A stretch of DNA of 64,000 bases, from NCBI RefSeq assembly GCF_028372415.1, contig NC_092874.1, positions 338,684,151 to 338,748,150 on the forward strand, given 5' to 3'. Source of the stretch: Notamacropus eugenii (taxonomy: Eukaryota; Chordata; Mammalia; Diprotodontia; Macropodidae). Numbering within the stretch: the stretch's first letter is position 1; each line of letters starts with the position of its first letter. The position numbers were made by a program, and so were the translations under genes. The notes below the pieces were generated by a model, which did not search any database, was not told where the DNA came from, and was given only the letters and a program-made list of their open reading frames with translations. Of the stretch, positions 51,400 through 63,475 are shown piece after piece.

Positions 51400-51900
51400 T
51401 TTCACACCCACTTTGCCTCCAGATCCTCCCAGCCAGCACTTGGGGTCTGAGATTCAAATGCTGCTTCCCAGCCTCAGGGCTTTTGGCGGGGGGCGGGGGG
51501 GACGGGCTGCTATTCAGTGTGACATAAAGTTCAACTGCTCAGGTAGGGGCAGGGCCACCTCACGGGGCTCAGTTCCCTCAGGGGGTTTATGCAGAGACCT
51601 TCAACAATGGATCCCAGCTCCTGCCTGCTTGGGGAGCCCTGGTCTGCTCCCACCTCCGCTGCTGCCTCCCGAGTGGGCCTGAGTTATGGGGGCACCCCAC
51701 TCCCCTCTCGGCAAGCTGAGAAGACCCTCTCACCAACCTTTGGGACCCGTGGGTGGAGGGACCCACGCGGCTGCTAGAGATTCCCTCCCTGAAGCCTGCT
51801 CGGATCTGCTCCTCTCAGTGCTACGTGGCCAAGGCAGGGCTGGGCTCGGCTCTGGGTACGAGGCTCGACGGACCTTTTGTGAGAGGTTTTCAGGGCTCTC
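51400..51900. promoter_or_regulatory. GC-rich HAL1 5' UTR with G-runs, possible promoter region
   Basis: This is the most GC-rich block in the window. It carries G runs at 51488-51493, 51495-51501 and 51504-51506 on the strand opposite to HAL1 sense, plus scattered CpG. L1-family 5' UTRs hold an internal promoter. Promoter activity for this copy is inferred from position and composition only. Confidence 0.35.
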
Positions 51901-52737
51901 TGGAACAGAAATCTCCTCAGCTCCATTTTTCTGTGGCTTCTGCTGCTCCAGAATTTGTTGGGAGTTCTTCTTTACAGATATTTCATGGGCTGTGGGTTTG
52001 GAGCTAGCATATGTGTGTCTTTCTACTCCACCATCTTGGCTCCACCCCATCTTCTCTCTTTTCTTGTAAGGCAAGGTAAATTTCTATACCCCATTACTGT
52101 ATTTCTTATTTCCCAGTTATGGGCAATAACAATTCTCAACATTCGTTTCTAATACTTTGAATTCCAACTTTTCTCCCTCCCTCCCTCTCTCCCTCCCTCC
52201 TCACCAGTCCCCATTGAGAAAGCAAACAATTCAGGCTTGAAGGCTATGTTTGTGTGGTTTTGCAAAAGACTTCCATAATAGTCATGTTATGTAAGACTAA
52301 CTATATTGCCGTCCATGCTACCCTGTCCCCCCTTTTCTTCCTATTCTCTCATTTGACCTTGCCTCTTCCCAAAAGTGTTTACTTCTAGTTAGTCCCTTCT
52401 CCCATTTGCCTTCCCTTCTATCATCCCCCTGACCTCACTTTACCCCCTCTCCCCTACTTTCCTGTAGTGTAAGATAGATTTTCTTACCAAATTTAGTGAG
52501 CATGTTATTCCCTCCTTAAGTCATATATTAAGAGAGTAAACCTCACTTTTCCCCTCTCACCTCCTTCCTTTTCTATTCCACTGAAAAAGATTTCTTTATC
52601 TCTTTTATGAATGATAGTCTGCCAATTCCATTTCTCCCTTTTTTCTCCCAATATTTTCCTCTGTAAACCTTTAATTTAATGTAATTTTTTAAAGGATATC
52701 ATCCCTTCTGAGTCAACTCAACCTGAACTCTCTACCT

Positions 52738-52757
52738 ATATACGTGTGTGTATGTGT

Positions 52758-52797
<40 letters not shown>
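52738..52797. repeat. (TG)n microsatellite in outer HAL1 3' UTR
   Basis: A TG array at the position where the sibling elements carry CA/TG repeats (41874 and about 50105 in their own frames). Confidence 0.95.
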
Positions 52798-52799
<2 letters not shown>

Positions 52800-54573
52800 A
52801 ATCCCTCCACTTACCCAAATACTGAGAAAAGTTTCAAGAGTTACAAATATTATCTTTCCATGTAAGAATGTAAACAGTTCAGCTTTAGAAAGTTCTTTAT
52901 GATTTTCCCTTTCCTGTTTAACTTTTCATGCTTCTCTTGATTGCTGTGTTTGAAAGTCAAATTTTCTATTCAGTTCTGGTCTTTTCATCATGAATGCTTG
53001 AAAGTCCTCTGTATCATTGAATGACCATTTTTTCCCGTGAAGTATTATACTCATTTTTTCTGGGTAGGTGATTCTTGGTTTTAATCCCAGTTCCTTTGAC
53101 TTCTGGAATATCCTGTTCCAAGCCCTTTGATCCCCTAATGTAGAAGCTCACAGATCCTGTGTTATCCTGATTGCATTTTGACAATACTCGAATTTTTTCT
53201 TTCTGCCTGCTTGCAATATTTTATCCTTGGCCTGGGAACTCTGAAATTTGGCCACAATATTCCTAGGAGTTTCTGTCTCCGAGTCCCTTTCAGGAGGTGA
53301 TCAGAGGATTTTTTCAGCATTTTTTTGTCCTCTGGTTCTAGAATATTAGGGCAGTTTTCCTTGATAATTTCATGGAGGATAATGTCTAGGCTCTTTTTTT
53401 GATCATAGCTTTCAGGTAGTCCCACAATTTTTAAATTGTCTCTCCTGGACCTATTTTCCAGGCCACTTGTTTTTCCACTGAGATGTTTCACATTATCTTT
53501 TTTTAAAAATCTTTTTGTTTTGTTTTGTAACTTCTTGGTTTATCATATAGTCATTAGCTTCCCTGAACTCCATTCTCATTTTTAAAGAACTATCTTGTTG
53601 ACTGAGCTCTTGAACCTCCTTTTCCACATGACTGATTCTGCTTTTTAAAGATTTCTCCTCATTGGCTTTTTGAACTTCTTTTTCTAATTGAGTTAGATTA
53701 TTTTTAAAGGTGTTATTTTCTTCAGTATTTTTTTGGTTCTCCTTTAGTAAGTTGCTGACTTGCTTTTCAAGTTCTTCTACAGCCTGAGCCAATTTCATAT
53801 TCATTTTGGAGGTACTGGAGGCAGAAGCCTTGACTTCCTCTGACAGTATGCATCATTCTTCCTCATTCATCTGAAAAGATGGAAGGAGATATCTGTTCAC
53901 CAAGAAAGTAATGATGATCTTCTATGATCTATTTTTCCCCTTATTTGTTCATTTTCTCAGCCAGTTACTTGACTTCTGAATCCTTTATCAAGAGGAGGGT
54001 CCCAGTGCTCTTTCTTCCCCTAGGACCATGCTGCTCAATTCCCCAGAGACTTTAAGCTGAGCTGTCTGGACAACGGATGCAAGCTGCTTCCACAGTCACT
54101 ATAGTTGCCCGCTCCCCACTGCTGCTGTTGCAGTTGCCTCTGCTATTGCCTGGGGTCAGTGCTAGGGGGATCCCACTCCCTTCCAACCCAGCTGGGACAG
54201 CCCTCCCACACTGACCTTTGAAGCTTTTTTTCTTGCTTGTGGATTGAGGGATCTGGGAGAATCCCTGATAGGGACTCTGCCCCGGAGTTCTGGTCCTGTT
54301 CCTCCCTGCGCCATGCCACATTGCCAGGGCTGGGCTCTGCTCACTTCAGCATCCAGTGGGATAAACCTTTCCTGGTGGCCTTCCAGGTTACTGTTGTCTG
54401 GAAATCTCTTTCACTCTGTAGTTCTGTGACTTCTGCTACTCCAGAATTTATTGAGAGTAATTTTTAACAGATATTTTGTTGGCTGTGGGGGAAGTGCTAG
54501 TGTATATGCCTCTTTCTACTCCACCATCTTGCCTCTGCCCCCTGCATTCTTTAATTCTCAGTTTGACTCCTTT

Positions 54574-55500
54574 CATCACATTGCCAGGAACTGCCTCTGT
54601 TGTCCTTTCAAAATGCTGATGATTTGTGGCTATAATTTCTTCATGTAGAACCAAATAGAAGATTTGCAGTGGCCATGGTCCCAATCCACTTTTTATCCTG
54701 AAAAACATGGGGAGGAGAATCCAAGAACTCTCCCTTTACATAATTATCTTGCTCTGAACACCTTCGGTAAAAGAGTCCAATCACATAATGTAGCTGAAAT
54801 GAATGAATGAAGGCACTAAACTGAGGATGACTTTTTAAAAAACACATTCCCAGTTTTTGTGATACAGTTTATAATATAAGTACTCTAACTGCATCTTTAG
54901 CAGACCAGAATTAGTTACTAAATTTCTATGTATGTTTTACAGTACCTGCAAGATACTTCTATTCCATATTATAGTTTCTCTTTTGGAAGTAAGCACTTCA
55001 TCCTCTTCCATGCTGAGACTGTAGCAACTGGACATGATGATGAATTCTGAATTAGTACTAGACCTTCAGACCCCAGTTCAGCAGTACCTAAGATGCAGGA
55101 TCATCCAGTAGTTATTCTGTATCTGTACTGGCAGGACCAATACTATGTGGTAACTGAGCTAAGCTTGAGCCTCCTTTTGCCACAGATCAAGATGGGATAG
55201 TGGTAAGTACAACTCCCCTCCCCATTTCCACAAGCAATGTGCTAGGGTTGTCTTTATAGTTGTTATTTCTTTATCATCAAAGTAAACATTGCTATGTAAA
55301 ACCTAACTGATTATAAGTGTGGTTAATTTCAACCAGGTTGCTAATCACTATCAACTAGTACTGGAGTATCAAACCAATAACATTAGGTTTCAGATAACTC
55401 TCAGACAAAGCTAGAACACTGAAGGGCAGATATACTCTGCAAGGCTCTGGGAGAGTGAGCCAAAATATACACACTACATAAATATACACAAATTTTATGT
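54574..55500. other. Unannotated stretch
   Basis: No gene or assignable repeat is seen. Confidence 0.4.
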
Positions 55501-55539
55501 TAAATCCATAGAAATTTTTCAAGGGAGACACTGTCTCCT

Positions 55540-56150
55540 GGGCAACCAGGGAAGCACTATATAAAAGTAAGGATATTGGAATTGATTTTTGAAGGAGACT
55601 GAGTGTTTTATGAGGTGAAAGTAAGTCACGAATTATCAGCATGGGAGACAATCTAATGTTAAGTCATGGAGGAAGGGAATGGAATATCATTTGTAAGGAC
55701 ACAAGTTTTAGCTAAACTGTGGGGATAATATAGAATACTTCTGATGGGTGTTAAATGTGAAGCATAAGAGTTTGTATTAGATTCTAGATAAAGGAGCCAC
55801 TGGAAATTTTAGATGTGGATATGTCTTTGTTAGATCTTTGCTTTCAAAATATTACTTATGACTGGATGATGGTTTAAAGAAAGGAGACATTTGATGTAGA
55901 TAAACCAATTAGGAGGCTATTGCAATAACTGTAGTGAGAGCTGAAGAGATATGAACATATTCATGAGGGGAGAGAAAGTGACATATGTGAGACATTTCAT
56001 GAAGAGGAAACTTCACAAGACATAGCAAATGATGATATTCGTGTGGTGAGGGAAAGGAATAAGTTGAGGATGATTGCTAGACTGGAAAATGGGTGGCTAG
56101 ATAGATGGAAAATATAAGAAGGTCTTGAAGAGGGGCGTGATTTCTTATAA
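55540..56150 (-). repeat. L2 LINE fragment
   Basis: Plus-strand pieces 'ccaattaggaggctattgc' and 'aataactgtagtgagagc', then 'agttgaggatgattgctaga', match the antisense L2 coding-derived region in order. It is strongly diverged. Confidence 0.5.
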
Positions 56151-56579
56151 GAAAACAGGTTAGGAGACCATCTGCTTATTCCAACAGTCTTGCTTCGGTT
56201 CAAAATATTCCTGGAAGTGATTTATCTGTTTTGTTTGTCTTCAAGATTCATATCATATTCTTTTAAATTTCATCAATTAAAAAATCTTAATTCTTTTAGG
56301 GTACATTTAATTTTAGAGTATGGACAAAAGTAATATGTAGCTAAAATCTAATGAACAACATCAAGCTACGTAATAACATTTTTCCTTGTCAAATTTAAAG
56401 ATGTGTGGATCTAAAGAGAAAAGACATGTCTTCCTTTGTGGCTTATAAAATGAATCTTTTTAATACTTAGCAATAATATAGCTGTTTTTGCAGACACTGG
56501 CAAAAAAGATAACATGAACCTGTCCCTAGATGAAATCAAGAAAAGTAATCTGATTCAATAGTGTCATTGAAGGAGCTTT

Positions 56580-56730
56580 GGGAGTTAGAGGAATTGAGCA
56601 CAAATTCTAATTCTGCTATTTTCTATTTGCACCAGTGCTTTATTTCGCTGGGCCCTATTTTCCATTCCTGTAAAACGAGACAGCTGGACCCAAGGATCTC
56701 AAAGATCACTTAGAGCTCAAGTTTATGTGG
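56580..56730 (+). repeat. tRNA-like/MIR-type SINE fragment
   Basis: 'ggagttagaggaattgagc', 'aattctaattctgctatttt' and 'cctgtaaaacgagacagctgg', then 'ggatctcaaagatcac', follow a sense SINE order. Confidence 0.5.
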
Positions 56731-56829
56731 TAAGTGAAACATACTAATGAAGATAAAAAATGTCACAGATGATTTTGATGCCAACAGTAACTAAACTTTT
56801 CTAGTTTCTACTTCTCCTAGTTTCTAGGA

Positions 56830-56990
56830 AATACTAGACCCAGATGGGTATAGCAGTGATTTGTCATGTGACCTTGTGCAAACCCTTTCATTTCTTTGGC
56901 CCTCAGTTGTTTTATCTGTAAGATGAAGTGGTTGTACTAGAGGACCTCTAAAGTATCATAAATCTCTACAGATTTTATGATCTAGTTGTC
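56830..56990 (+). repeat. tRNA-like/MIR-type SINE fragment
   Basis: 'catgtgaccttgtgcaaacc', 'tttggccctcagttgttttatc' split over its end, 'gtaagatgaagtggttgtac' and 'agaggacctctaaagtatc' fit a sense SINE 3' half. Confidence 0.55.
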
Positions 56991-58258
56991 AGTATTTTCA
57001 TTCACTTAAAAAAATTTGTTGTCAGATGGTTTTTCTTAGTGAAAATCTCATACGTAGACCTAAATGGAATTGGAAAAAATTCACATTTCATTCAAAAGTT
57101 TAATATGAAAAGCAAATCTGACAAAAAAATCTATCCTCTTATATGACCTCTTTAAACTTCTACGTTAGATGCTATACATTGCTGGAAATGGCACTACATG
57201 CTAAAGTTATGGAGTTCTGCTAAATAGACCATATATAAAACAAAGACAGAATATCAGAATAGTGACTCTCTTTCCAGAAAGACAAAATATTATGAGACTA
57301 TTAAGTTCTCACAATTGTGAAGTGTGGCTTTTACTTGACTTTTAAAATCACTTTCTGTTATTTCTCTCCTCCCACTTAGTGAAATTCTCCCCAAATTTTT
57401 TAAAGGCACATAAATTTTCAATAGCAAGTGTAGTTCAGATTTCAATAAAAAAAATAAAACCTGCATTATTATGGAGCTATAAGGTTGTCTACTGTGGATT
57501 TCTAAAACATATGAAAACACTTCTTGTAAAAATAAGCCTTGGTCTTCCACATCATTACATTAAGAGAAGAATTTTCTTCATGGTCCCAGATGGGAACCAT
57601 TATATTAAAGTTTTTTTTAATATTTTTTCCATTTGGGATTTTCTTCTGGATGTTCTGTTATGAAGTAGATGATGTAGGAATTCAAGAATTTATGACATTC
57701 TTGAAAACTCGCATTTGATTTACAGACAAATATACAACAATATAGTGTGTTACAATCAGAATAATAGAAATAGCCGTATTTTTTGAATCATCTTTTTTTT
57801 TTTTTAATTTGAAAACTCTAAAAATACCCAGGGAAGTTATTATCCAATCACCCATCTTAAAAAGTGCAGAAACATACCACTACAAGTTTAAAAATAAAAG
57901 GCACTCTCAATTTATCTTGGCAAGTAAAGAGAATTATCCTTGGCATGGTCAATGCAACAGAAAGTCCTTACTAATGAAACACAAGTTTGTAATGCAAGGA
58001 TTCTGCAGCTGGCCCTAGCCCCTTCAAAACTGCACAGCATGCCTGGAGTTATAAGAAAGAGTAAGTGAATTAGGTAAAAAACTAAAATTTGGAAACATGA
58101 AAATGCCTGTTTCCTGACTGAGTGTGCTCTCTCCACAACATTAGGGTCAATGTGTAATTTGAGAGAAAAAAATATAATCTACCTTTGGCTGTTGTCTATT
58201 TTCTTAAGCTTCTTTGATCTTATTCTTTGCTCTTCTTCATCTTCCACCTCCTTCAATA
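56991..58258. other. Unannotated stretch
   Basis: No gene or assignable repeat is seen. An A/T-run lies at about 57790-57805. Confidence 0.4.
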
Positions 58259-58357
58259 TTCTAAAGAAGAGTTTCTTAAGCTTTTTTTTTGCATATTAAG
58301 CTTTTTTCACTGGCAACCTCTGTTTGAGAAATTTTTACATGATCCAAGCTATATAGG

Positions 58358-58360
<3 letters not shown>

Positions 58361-58420
<60 letters not shown>
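58361..58420. repeat. (CA)n microsatellite inside the hAT element
   Basis: Pure CA repeat followed by 'atatatat', sitting in the subterminal region of the transposon. Confidence 0.97.
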
Positions 58421-58428
<8 letters not shown>

Positions 58429-58503
58429 GAAAAATTTGCTGATAATAAATCAAAAATAAATTGATTTTAAAACAATTCTTTGGTATACATATAATTTTAC
58501 CGC

Positions 58504-60014
58504 TTATTCAAGATGAAAGCAAATTTGCATATGAATGAAATTGATGTGCTTGTTTATTTTTACATCAAGAAATAAATCTTGGTGGAACTTAAGGTTAATT
58601 ATAACACACTGAAGAAGATTAATTATAACTCTTACAATTGAATCTTTGTTAAGGTTATTTTTTATTATAAAATCATATGTAGCTGTAAACATTTCTGAAG
58701 AACATTTTCTACCGTATTCTTCCATATGTTAGCTGTTTTTTAGTAAAACTTTCTATTTTGTATTTTATCATAAATATGTAACATTTTTTTCCTCTGGAAG
58801 TGACATGTTTAAATCATTGAGTTTTTTAAAAAAATATTTGACAAATAACAGTTTTGAATGCCATAAGTCATTATGAAAAAAAATAACAAATTTCTTCTCA
58901 GTCAAAAACATAACTTCATCTTTCAATTTCAGTTATTTGTTTAAGCTTCACCCTTTTGAGAGTGACCTTTCCTTTGCATTTAGTAATAAGTTTTTCTCAT
59001 CAGAGTCCATGTCTTTCCAAAGGTTTGAAAACCAGTTGTCTTAAGAATGAAGTTAATGATTGTAATGGTATTCTGAAGCAAAACATCTCACTCTGGTGAT
59101 ATTTTGTTTTTGACTGTGAGTGCCTCCCAACAAGTAAAAGTGATATTGCCATCAGCTTTACCTTTTGCTATAAATCCAGCATTCTCACCCATAATTGCTC
59201 CAGCAGCAATTGTACAGATGACAAAGCAATTTTACTCCACTGTAAGCCTTCTAATGTGAAAAATTGATCTACTTTAAGATATGCATCTTCCCTTCTTATA
59301 TTCTCTTCCAAAGGACAACAGAATAATAATTCCTCATGTATGTATCATGAACATATCTGACATAAAGTAACAACTGTGCTATGTAAGAAATATCAGCTAT
59401 TTCATCTAACCCAAATTGCAAATTTGGGGCTTCCGTTAAGCCTTGTAATAAACTGCTAGATTTAGTCATTACTAATTTCAGAAATTCTTTTGGAAACTAT
59501 CATTTGATAAAAGCATTTTATGAATTTTATTCCCCATACTTTTTTCCATTAATTATTTCTGGTATTTTAATAGTAGCAGGTAACAGGAGATCTTGTCCTA
59601 TCACATAAGGCTTTTTAGTTCTTGCATGTAAATAAGAATATCCATAAGATGCAAGTAAACACTTATTGTTGAAAGTAACACATTTCTCAAAACATTGATT
59701 TTCTTTATTTGAAAATTTTAAGTCATTCAAAATATTATTTTGGTTTATTGCAATGTGCTGTATTCTTGGTATTAACATGCCATTTTAGTTTGGCTAATTT
59801 CATGGTCTCTGTAACTAAAACTTCATTAAAAAATTGAGAAAAGATGTTTTTCTACACCATCATCATTATTAGAAGTGAATCCATATTGCAAAAATGATGC
59901 AACATATTTTCTTTTTCTTGTCAATTTATGTGTACTACCACCTAGTAGCAAAGATTCTGTTGCATTGTCATCAGTATTTTTATGTCTGCTGTCTAAATTT
60001 AGCCACTTTTCCAT
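58504..60014 (-). pseudogene. ZBED5-like hAT transposase pseudogene
   Basis: The parent protein would be a BED-finger hAT transposase that binds and cuts transposon ends; ZBED5 is a domesticated host relative. From the ATG at 60014 ('MEKWLNLDSRH'), residues about 32-44 read 'RKRKYVASFLQYGF'. The BED-finger Cys pair that should follow is lost ('HLFSIF'). Further along are 'ASYGYSYLHARTKKPYVIGQ' and 'LLLPATIKI' (59590-59680), the characteristic 'ASY..A...AKTKKPHTI.E.L.LPA' block of this family. Then come an 'FFTLEGLQWSK'-like piece near 59240, 'MDSDEKNLLLNAK' near 59000 and 'SSEMFTATYDFI' near 58670. Frameshifts and stops are frequent and the Asp of the CTDGA motif is not recognisable. An alternative is a retrocopy of a host ZBED gene, but the flanking ends argue against it. 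Confidence 0.75.
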
Positions 60015-60723
60015 AACTGAAAAATATTTTTGTCCTAAAATAAAAATAAATATTGTTAACAATTTTTCAAGTAAATACTACCTTAATTTATGAAACTATA
60101 TTTGCTTGTGCTTAATTTAATAAAAATTCATAATATTCACACATATGCACATACAGTGGTGATTGTGGAGAAATATTATTATAGGGCTTTTGTCTTTATT
60201 TGGTACAATTAAACACTTCAGTTTCTATAAAAGAAGGCAATAGCTTCATTTTTTAAAATAAAACATTCTAACACAATATTCCAAAGATATACTATTTATG
60301 CACTTACATACTGAGGAATGATGATAGGAAAAATATTGAAAGTCTGTATTTTTCTTAATTAAACTATTTTGTTTCTGTAAGAACAGAAACCTTTCTATGT
60401 AAAGTAAACATGCTACAATTCATAACATACAATAGTCTCAAATCTGAGTCAAAGTATTTCTGACAGCATTCGTTGGCATTCCATGGTGTGATGGAATGTG
60501 CAGCGCAAAGTGAGCAAATTCTGTATTTAGAATCAAGGCTACAGTGAAAGCATGGACAAACACTTCCAGAAAAACCTTAGATTCATTACATATTTGATAT
60601 ATAATTCATTTTTGGTCGTGCACTCGGAAACATTTTACTGTTGCCAAATTTTTCATGACCCCCACATTCAGTTTTGCAACCTCATATAGGGTAACCTATA
60701 TTTTAGGAAGTGCTGCTCTAGAA

Positions 60724-61385
60724 GAAATTTTTTAAAAAGCTTATTTCTAAGATTAAAAATACAAGAATTGATGAATGAAATCTGTGTAATTCAGTTTTTG
60801 TTATGTAAATAGAGCATTTTGTGATCAAAATGGAGGACCACTTTATCAATGTGATAGATGCTCAATTGGACCCCTCTTTTATTGCACCCCCATTTTGTTT
60901 TCACCAGTACTAATCAGCTTGAGATGATCCTATAGGATTAGTGATCATACATTCTGATATTAAGCCTTAGAGCTGTGAATTGCAGATTGTAAGTTCACTT
61001 GCTTAAGCATAGAAAACTAATTAGAGGAGCAACACCCTGGCTTTTTCTTGTTATGATGACAAAGTCTAGTGTGGTGGAGATGACTTAATTACTTGTAAAA
61101 CCTCCTTGCTATTATTGTTGTTTCTCCCTTGTCAGCCTTCTGTGGCCTAACATGGGGAGATGATCATGCATATATAGCCATTGGATGACCTTGATTACTT
61201 TTCTACCAGCCCATGGCTATCCTCATCAGTTCCTCTTGAAATGTCAAGATAGGCCTGTTAGGGTTTGCCCATTAGGACATTTGTCAACCAATGGGATTCT
61301 ATATTTTGTGTAGACTCTTTGGGAGGGTAAAGTTTAAGGTCCATCAACCTATGAAATTCTGTATTTTTAGTCTGTGGTGAGAGAG
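60724..61385. other. Unannotated stretch
   Basis: No gene is seen. The 61030-61380 part is somewhat richer in GC and could be a decayed LTR, but I found no ends or signals to support that. Confidence 0.35.
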
Positions 61386-61389
61386 AGAA

Positions 61390-62345
61390 TCCAAGGAACA
61401 AACTCAGTAGAAGACAATAAAGTCAAAAATACTACATACAAACCCTCAAAGAAAAATGTGAGTAATTGTCAAGGAAAAGCACCCTACAATTTAAATACAT
61501 AGAACCAAAGTCAAGATAACACGAGAATTACCACCTTCTACTTTAAAGGATTAGAAGGCTAGGAATAAGATATCCCAGAGGGCAAAAGAGTTAGGATTAC
61601 AAGCAAGAATTACCTACACAGTAGAACTGAGTATAATCTTTTCAAGGAAAAAAAATTGATATTCAATTAAATAGAAAGCTTTCAAGCAAATATTCCTGAT
61701 GAAAAGACTAAGACTGAAAACAAAATTTGACATTCAAATACAAAACTCAAGAGATGCACAGAAATGTAAACAAGAAAGAAATAACATAAGGGATTCAATA
61801 AGGTTAAAATGTTTGCATTCTATATAACGGAATAATACTTGTAACTCCAAAGAACTTTCTCATTGTTAGGACTTCTAAAAGGAGCATTCAAAGACAGAAG
61901 GCACAGGAGTGAGATAACTACTATGGGATGATTATTTAAAAACACAAAATTAAGGGATGAGAAAGAAAAATGCAATGGGAAAAGGGGGAACAGAGCAGTG
62001 GAATGAGACAAATTATCTCACATAAAAAATGGAAAAGAGCTTTTACAGTGGAGGGGAAGATGGGTAAAATGGGGGCAAATATTTGAAACTTACTTTTATC
62101 AGAATTGGCTCAAAAAAGGAATAATATACCCACTCAGATATAGAAATTTATCTCACCCTATAGGAAAGTAAGGGAGAAGGCACTAAGTGAAGGTCTGGGC
62201 TGATAGACGGGGTGACAGATTGGGGTAAGGGGTAGCCAGAAGCTGAACAGTTTTAATGACTCACAGGGTGAAAGGAGACAGAGAGTAGGATAAATGGGAG
62301 AAACTGGGGCCAGAATAATGATAATGAAGGAGATAAAATCTTCCG
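61390..62345 (+). mobile_element. HAL1-type 3' fragment, diverged subfamily
   Basis: The sequence tracks the ORF1 C-terminal region and 3' UTR of the copy at 41.5-42.7 kb. It has 'aaggattagaaggctagg', 'gaattacctacacagtag', 'aactgagtataatctttt', 'gatgaaaagactaagactg' and 'cacaaaattaagggatgag', then purine-rich blocks ending near 62340. The poly-A end is not clean. It is 5' truncated and older than the copies at 49-54 kb. Confidence 0.7.
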
Positions 62346-63340
62346 TAGCTGGATTGTCTAGTGGTCTTTTTTAAAATTTATTTTTATTTGTTTGTACATG
62401 CAAAATGAGTTTAAAAGGACTGAAACAAAAGAAGAAAAATGATGAAAGGTTGCATTTTTAGGAATACCTGCTGAACAAATGAATTCCAAAGTTCTCAGTC
62501 ATGGTGGTCATATAGTTATGAATGATAGTGAGATAAAAGGTATAACTATACGTGTATACAGCAAAGTAAAGTGGAATAGTAAGTCATGAAAACTTAGGTT
62601 GTTAAGCTTTTAATCTCCAGTATATGAGGGGACACCAATATGCACATTAAAGCTCCTAAAGACAGGATAAAAGGAAGTCTGTGGACTAGTTATTGAACTT
62701 CTTGAGAAGGGCAGGTTAACGACTGGGTGGGGGGGGATCATAGGTAGGGAGGGCTATGGATATAGACAGGATGATATAAATGAATAAAGAGAAACTCAAA
62801 AGAGGAGAGGTTGCTAAATGACAAGGGTCTGAAAGCAGTAGTGAAGAACAAGAAATATACTTATTGTTTTGCTGGAGCAATGTAGGATCTTGAAGATCAT
62901 GAGAAAATGTAGGGCTTGTACTGGAAAGGATATCAGAGATTCTGTGTCAGAAATCCTGTGTTTTCTGAGGGGAAGCTAGTTTTCTGAAATTGTAGGAGGA
63001 CTGAAAGAGTGTGAGAGAAAGAAGTCAAAGATGAAGGGAAGATTTTTTTTTTTTGCATTAGAAATATTCCACAGGAAACAATGAAAGATGTGAGTGGAAA
63101 ATTATAGGCTGTTCAAAGTGCTAAGGATTAGGTCCTTAAGGATGAGAAAATATATCGACATCATAGAACAGGACCTCTGATCTATGCAGTTTTGGAGTCT
63201 AAATCACAAGAATTTGAAGGATTGGATGTAGGAGTTTGTAAAATATTACTTAGAAGACTATTGTGTGATTGGGATTGCTACCTACATAAGCTCAGTGGTA
63301 ACATAAAGCATTGTTTTTGTTTAAGCATAAGAGAAGAAAG
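62346..63340. other. Unannotated stretch
   Basis: No gene is seen; possible antisense L2 near 62880-63180 could not be anchored. Confidence 0.35.
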
Positions 63341-63344
63341 AAAA

Positions 63345-63475
63345 ATGGATCTTAGTATTTGAGTTAGGAAATGCCATTCATTCTCTGGGTCTCAGTTTCC
63401 TTATAAGACAAATGATGACTTTGGAGTTGATGTTCAGTATGGTCCTTTCCAACTCTGAAATCTGATATCAAAGCA
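63345..63475 (+). repeat. tRNA-like/MIR-type SINE fragment
   Basis: 'ctctgggtctcagtttcctta' split at its end, 'taagacaaatgatgactttgg' likewise, and 'ggtcctttccaactctgaaatc' fit the 3' half of a sense SINE. Confidence 0.55.

Larger units (their letters stand above)
49273..52044 (-). mobile_element. Inner full-length HAL1-type element
   Basis: Length is 2772 bp. The minus-strand start 'tggagccaagatggtggag' at 52044 is the standard L1-family 5' end. The order is a GC-rich 5' UTR (about 51220-52044), ORF1 (about 51202-50264), a purine-rich 3' UTR and an A-rich tail at 49273-49300. No ORF2 or reverse-transcriptase sequence is present. A perfect 21-base direct repeat flanks it (49252-49272 and 52045-52065, beginning 'ccccatcttctctc'). 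It is the best preserved element here and still carries many CpGs in its 5' UTR. It must have been copied by a trans-acting L1 machinery. Confidence 0.85.
49071..54559 (-). mobile_element. Outer HAL1-type element, split by an inner HAL1
   Basis: On the minus strand it starts near 54543-54559 with 'gggggcagaggcaagatggt', close to the usual L1-family 5' start. A 5' UTR and an ORF1 follow (open pieces at 53493-53804 and 53162-53491, with coiled-coil then RRM-like parts). The 3' UTR runs to 52045 and resumes at 49251-49071, ending in a poly-A that reads as T at 49072-49080. The 3' UTR of the inner copy runs without a break through the region corresponding to the junction, confirming continuity. 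'agtttgactccttt' occurs at both 49057-49070 and 54560-54573 and is the probable target-site duplication. No ORF2 is present between ORF1 and tail. Confidence 0.8.
58267..60715 (-). mobile_element. Fossil autonomous hAT (Buster-like) DNA transposon
   Basis: hAT elements move by cut-and-paste and leave 8-bp target duplications. The left end reads 'aagagtttcttaagctttt' and the right end, read inward on the other strand, 'cagcacttcctaaaatatag'; 9 of the first 14 bases agree. The flanks are 'ttctaaag' (58259-58266) and 'ctctagaa' (60716-60723), 5 of 8 identical, both with TA at positions 4-5 as in Buster-group targets. Subterminal blocks ('cactggcaacctctgtttgag' split near 58308, and 'cccccacattcagttttgc' near 60660) resemble hAT ends with repeated GCGACCCC-type motifs. 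A ZBED5-like transposase pseudogene fills the middle. The size of 2.45 kb suits an autonomous element, enlarged slightly by the CA array. Confidence 0.65.

Noticed and set aside
51413..52152. Several GC-rich open frames on both strands that might suggest a CpG-island gene
   Set aside because: The block is the 5' UTR of the inner HAL1-type element, bounded by its 5' start and target duplication.
59527..60062. An active ZBED-type host gene
   Set aside because: Frame breaks, loss of the BED-finger cysteines and flanking transposon ends show a dead element, not a working gene.
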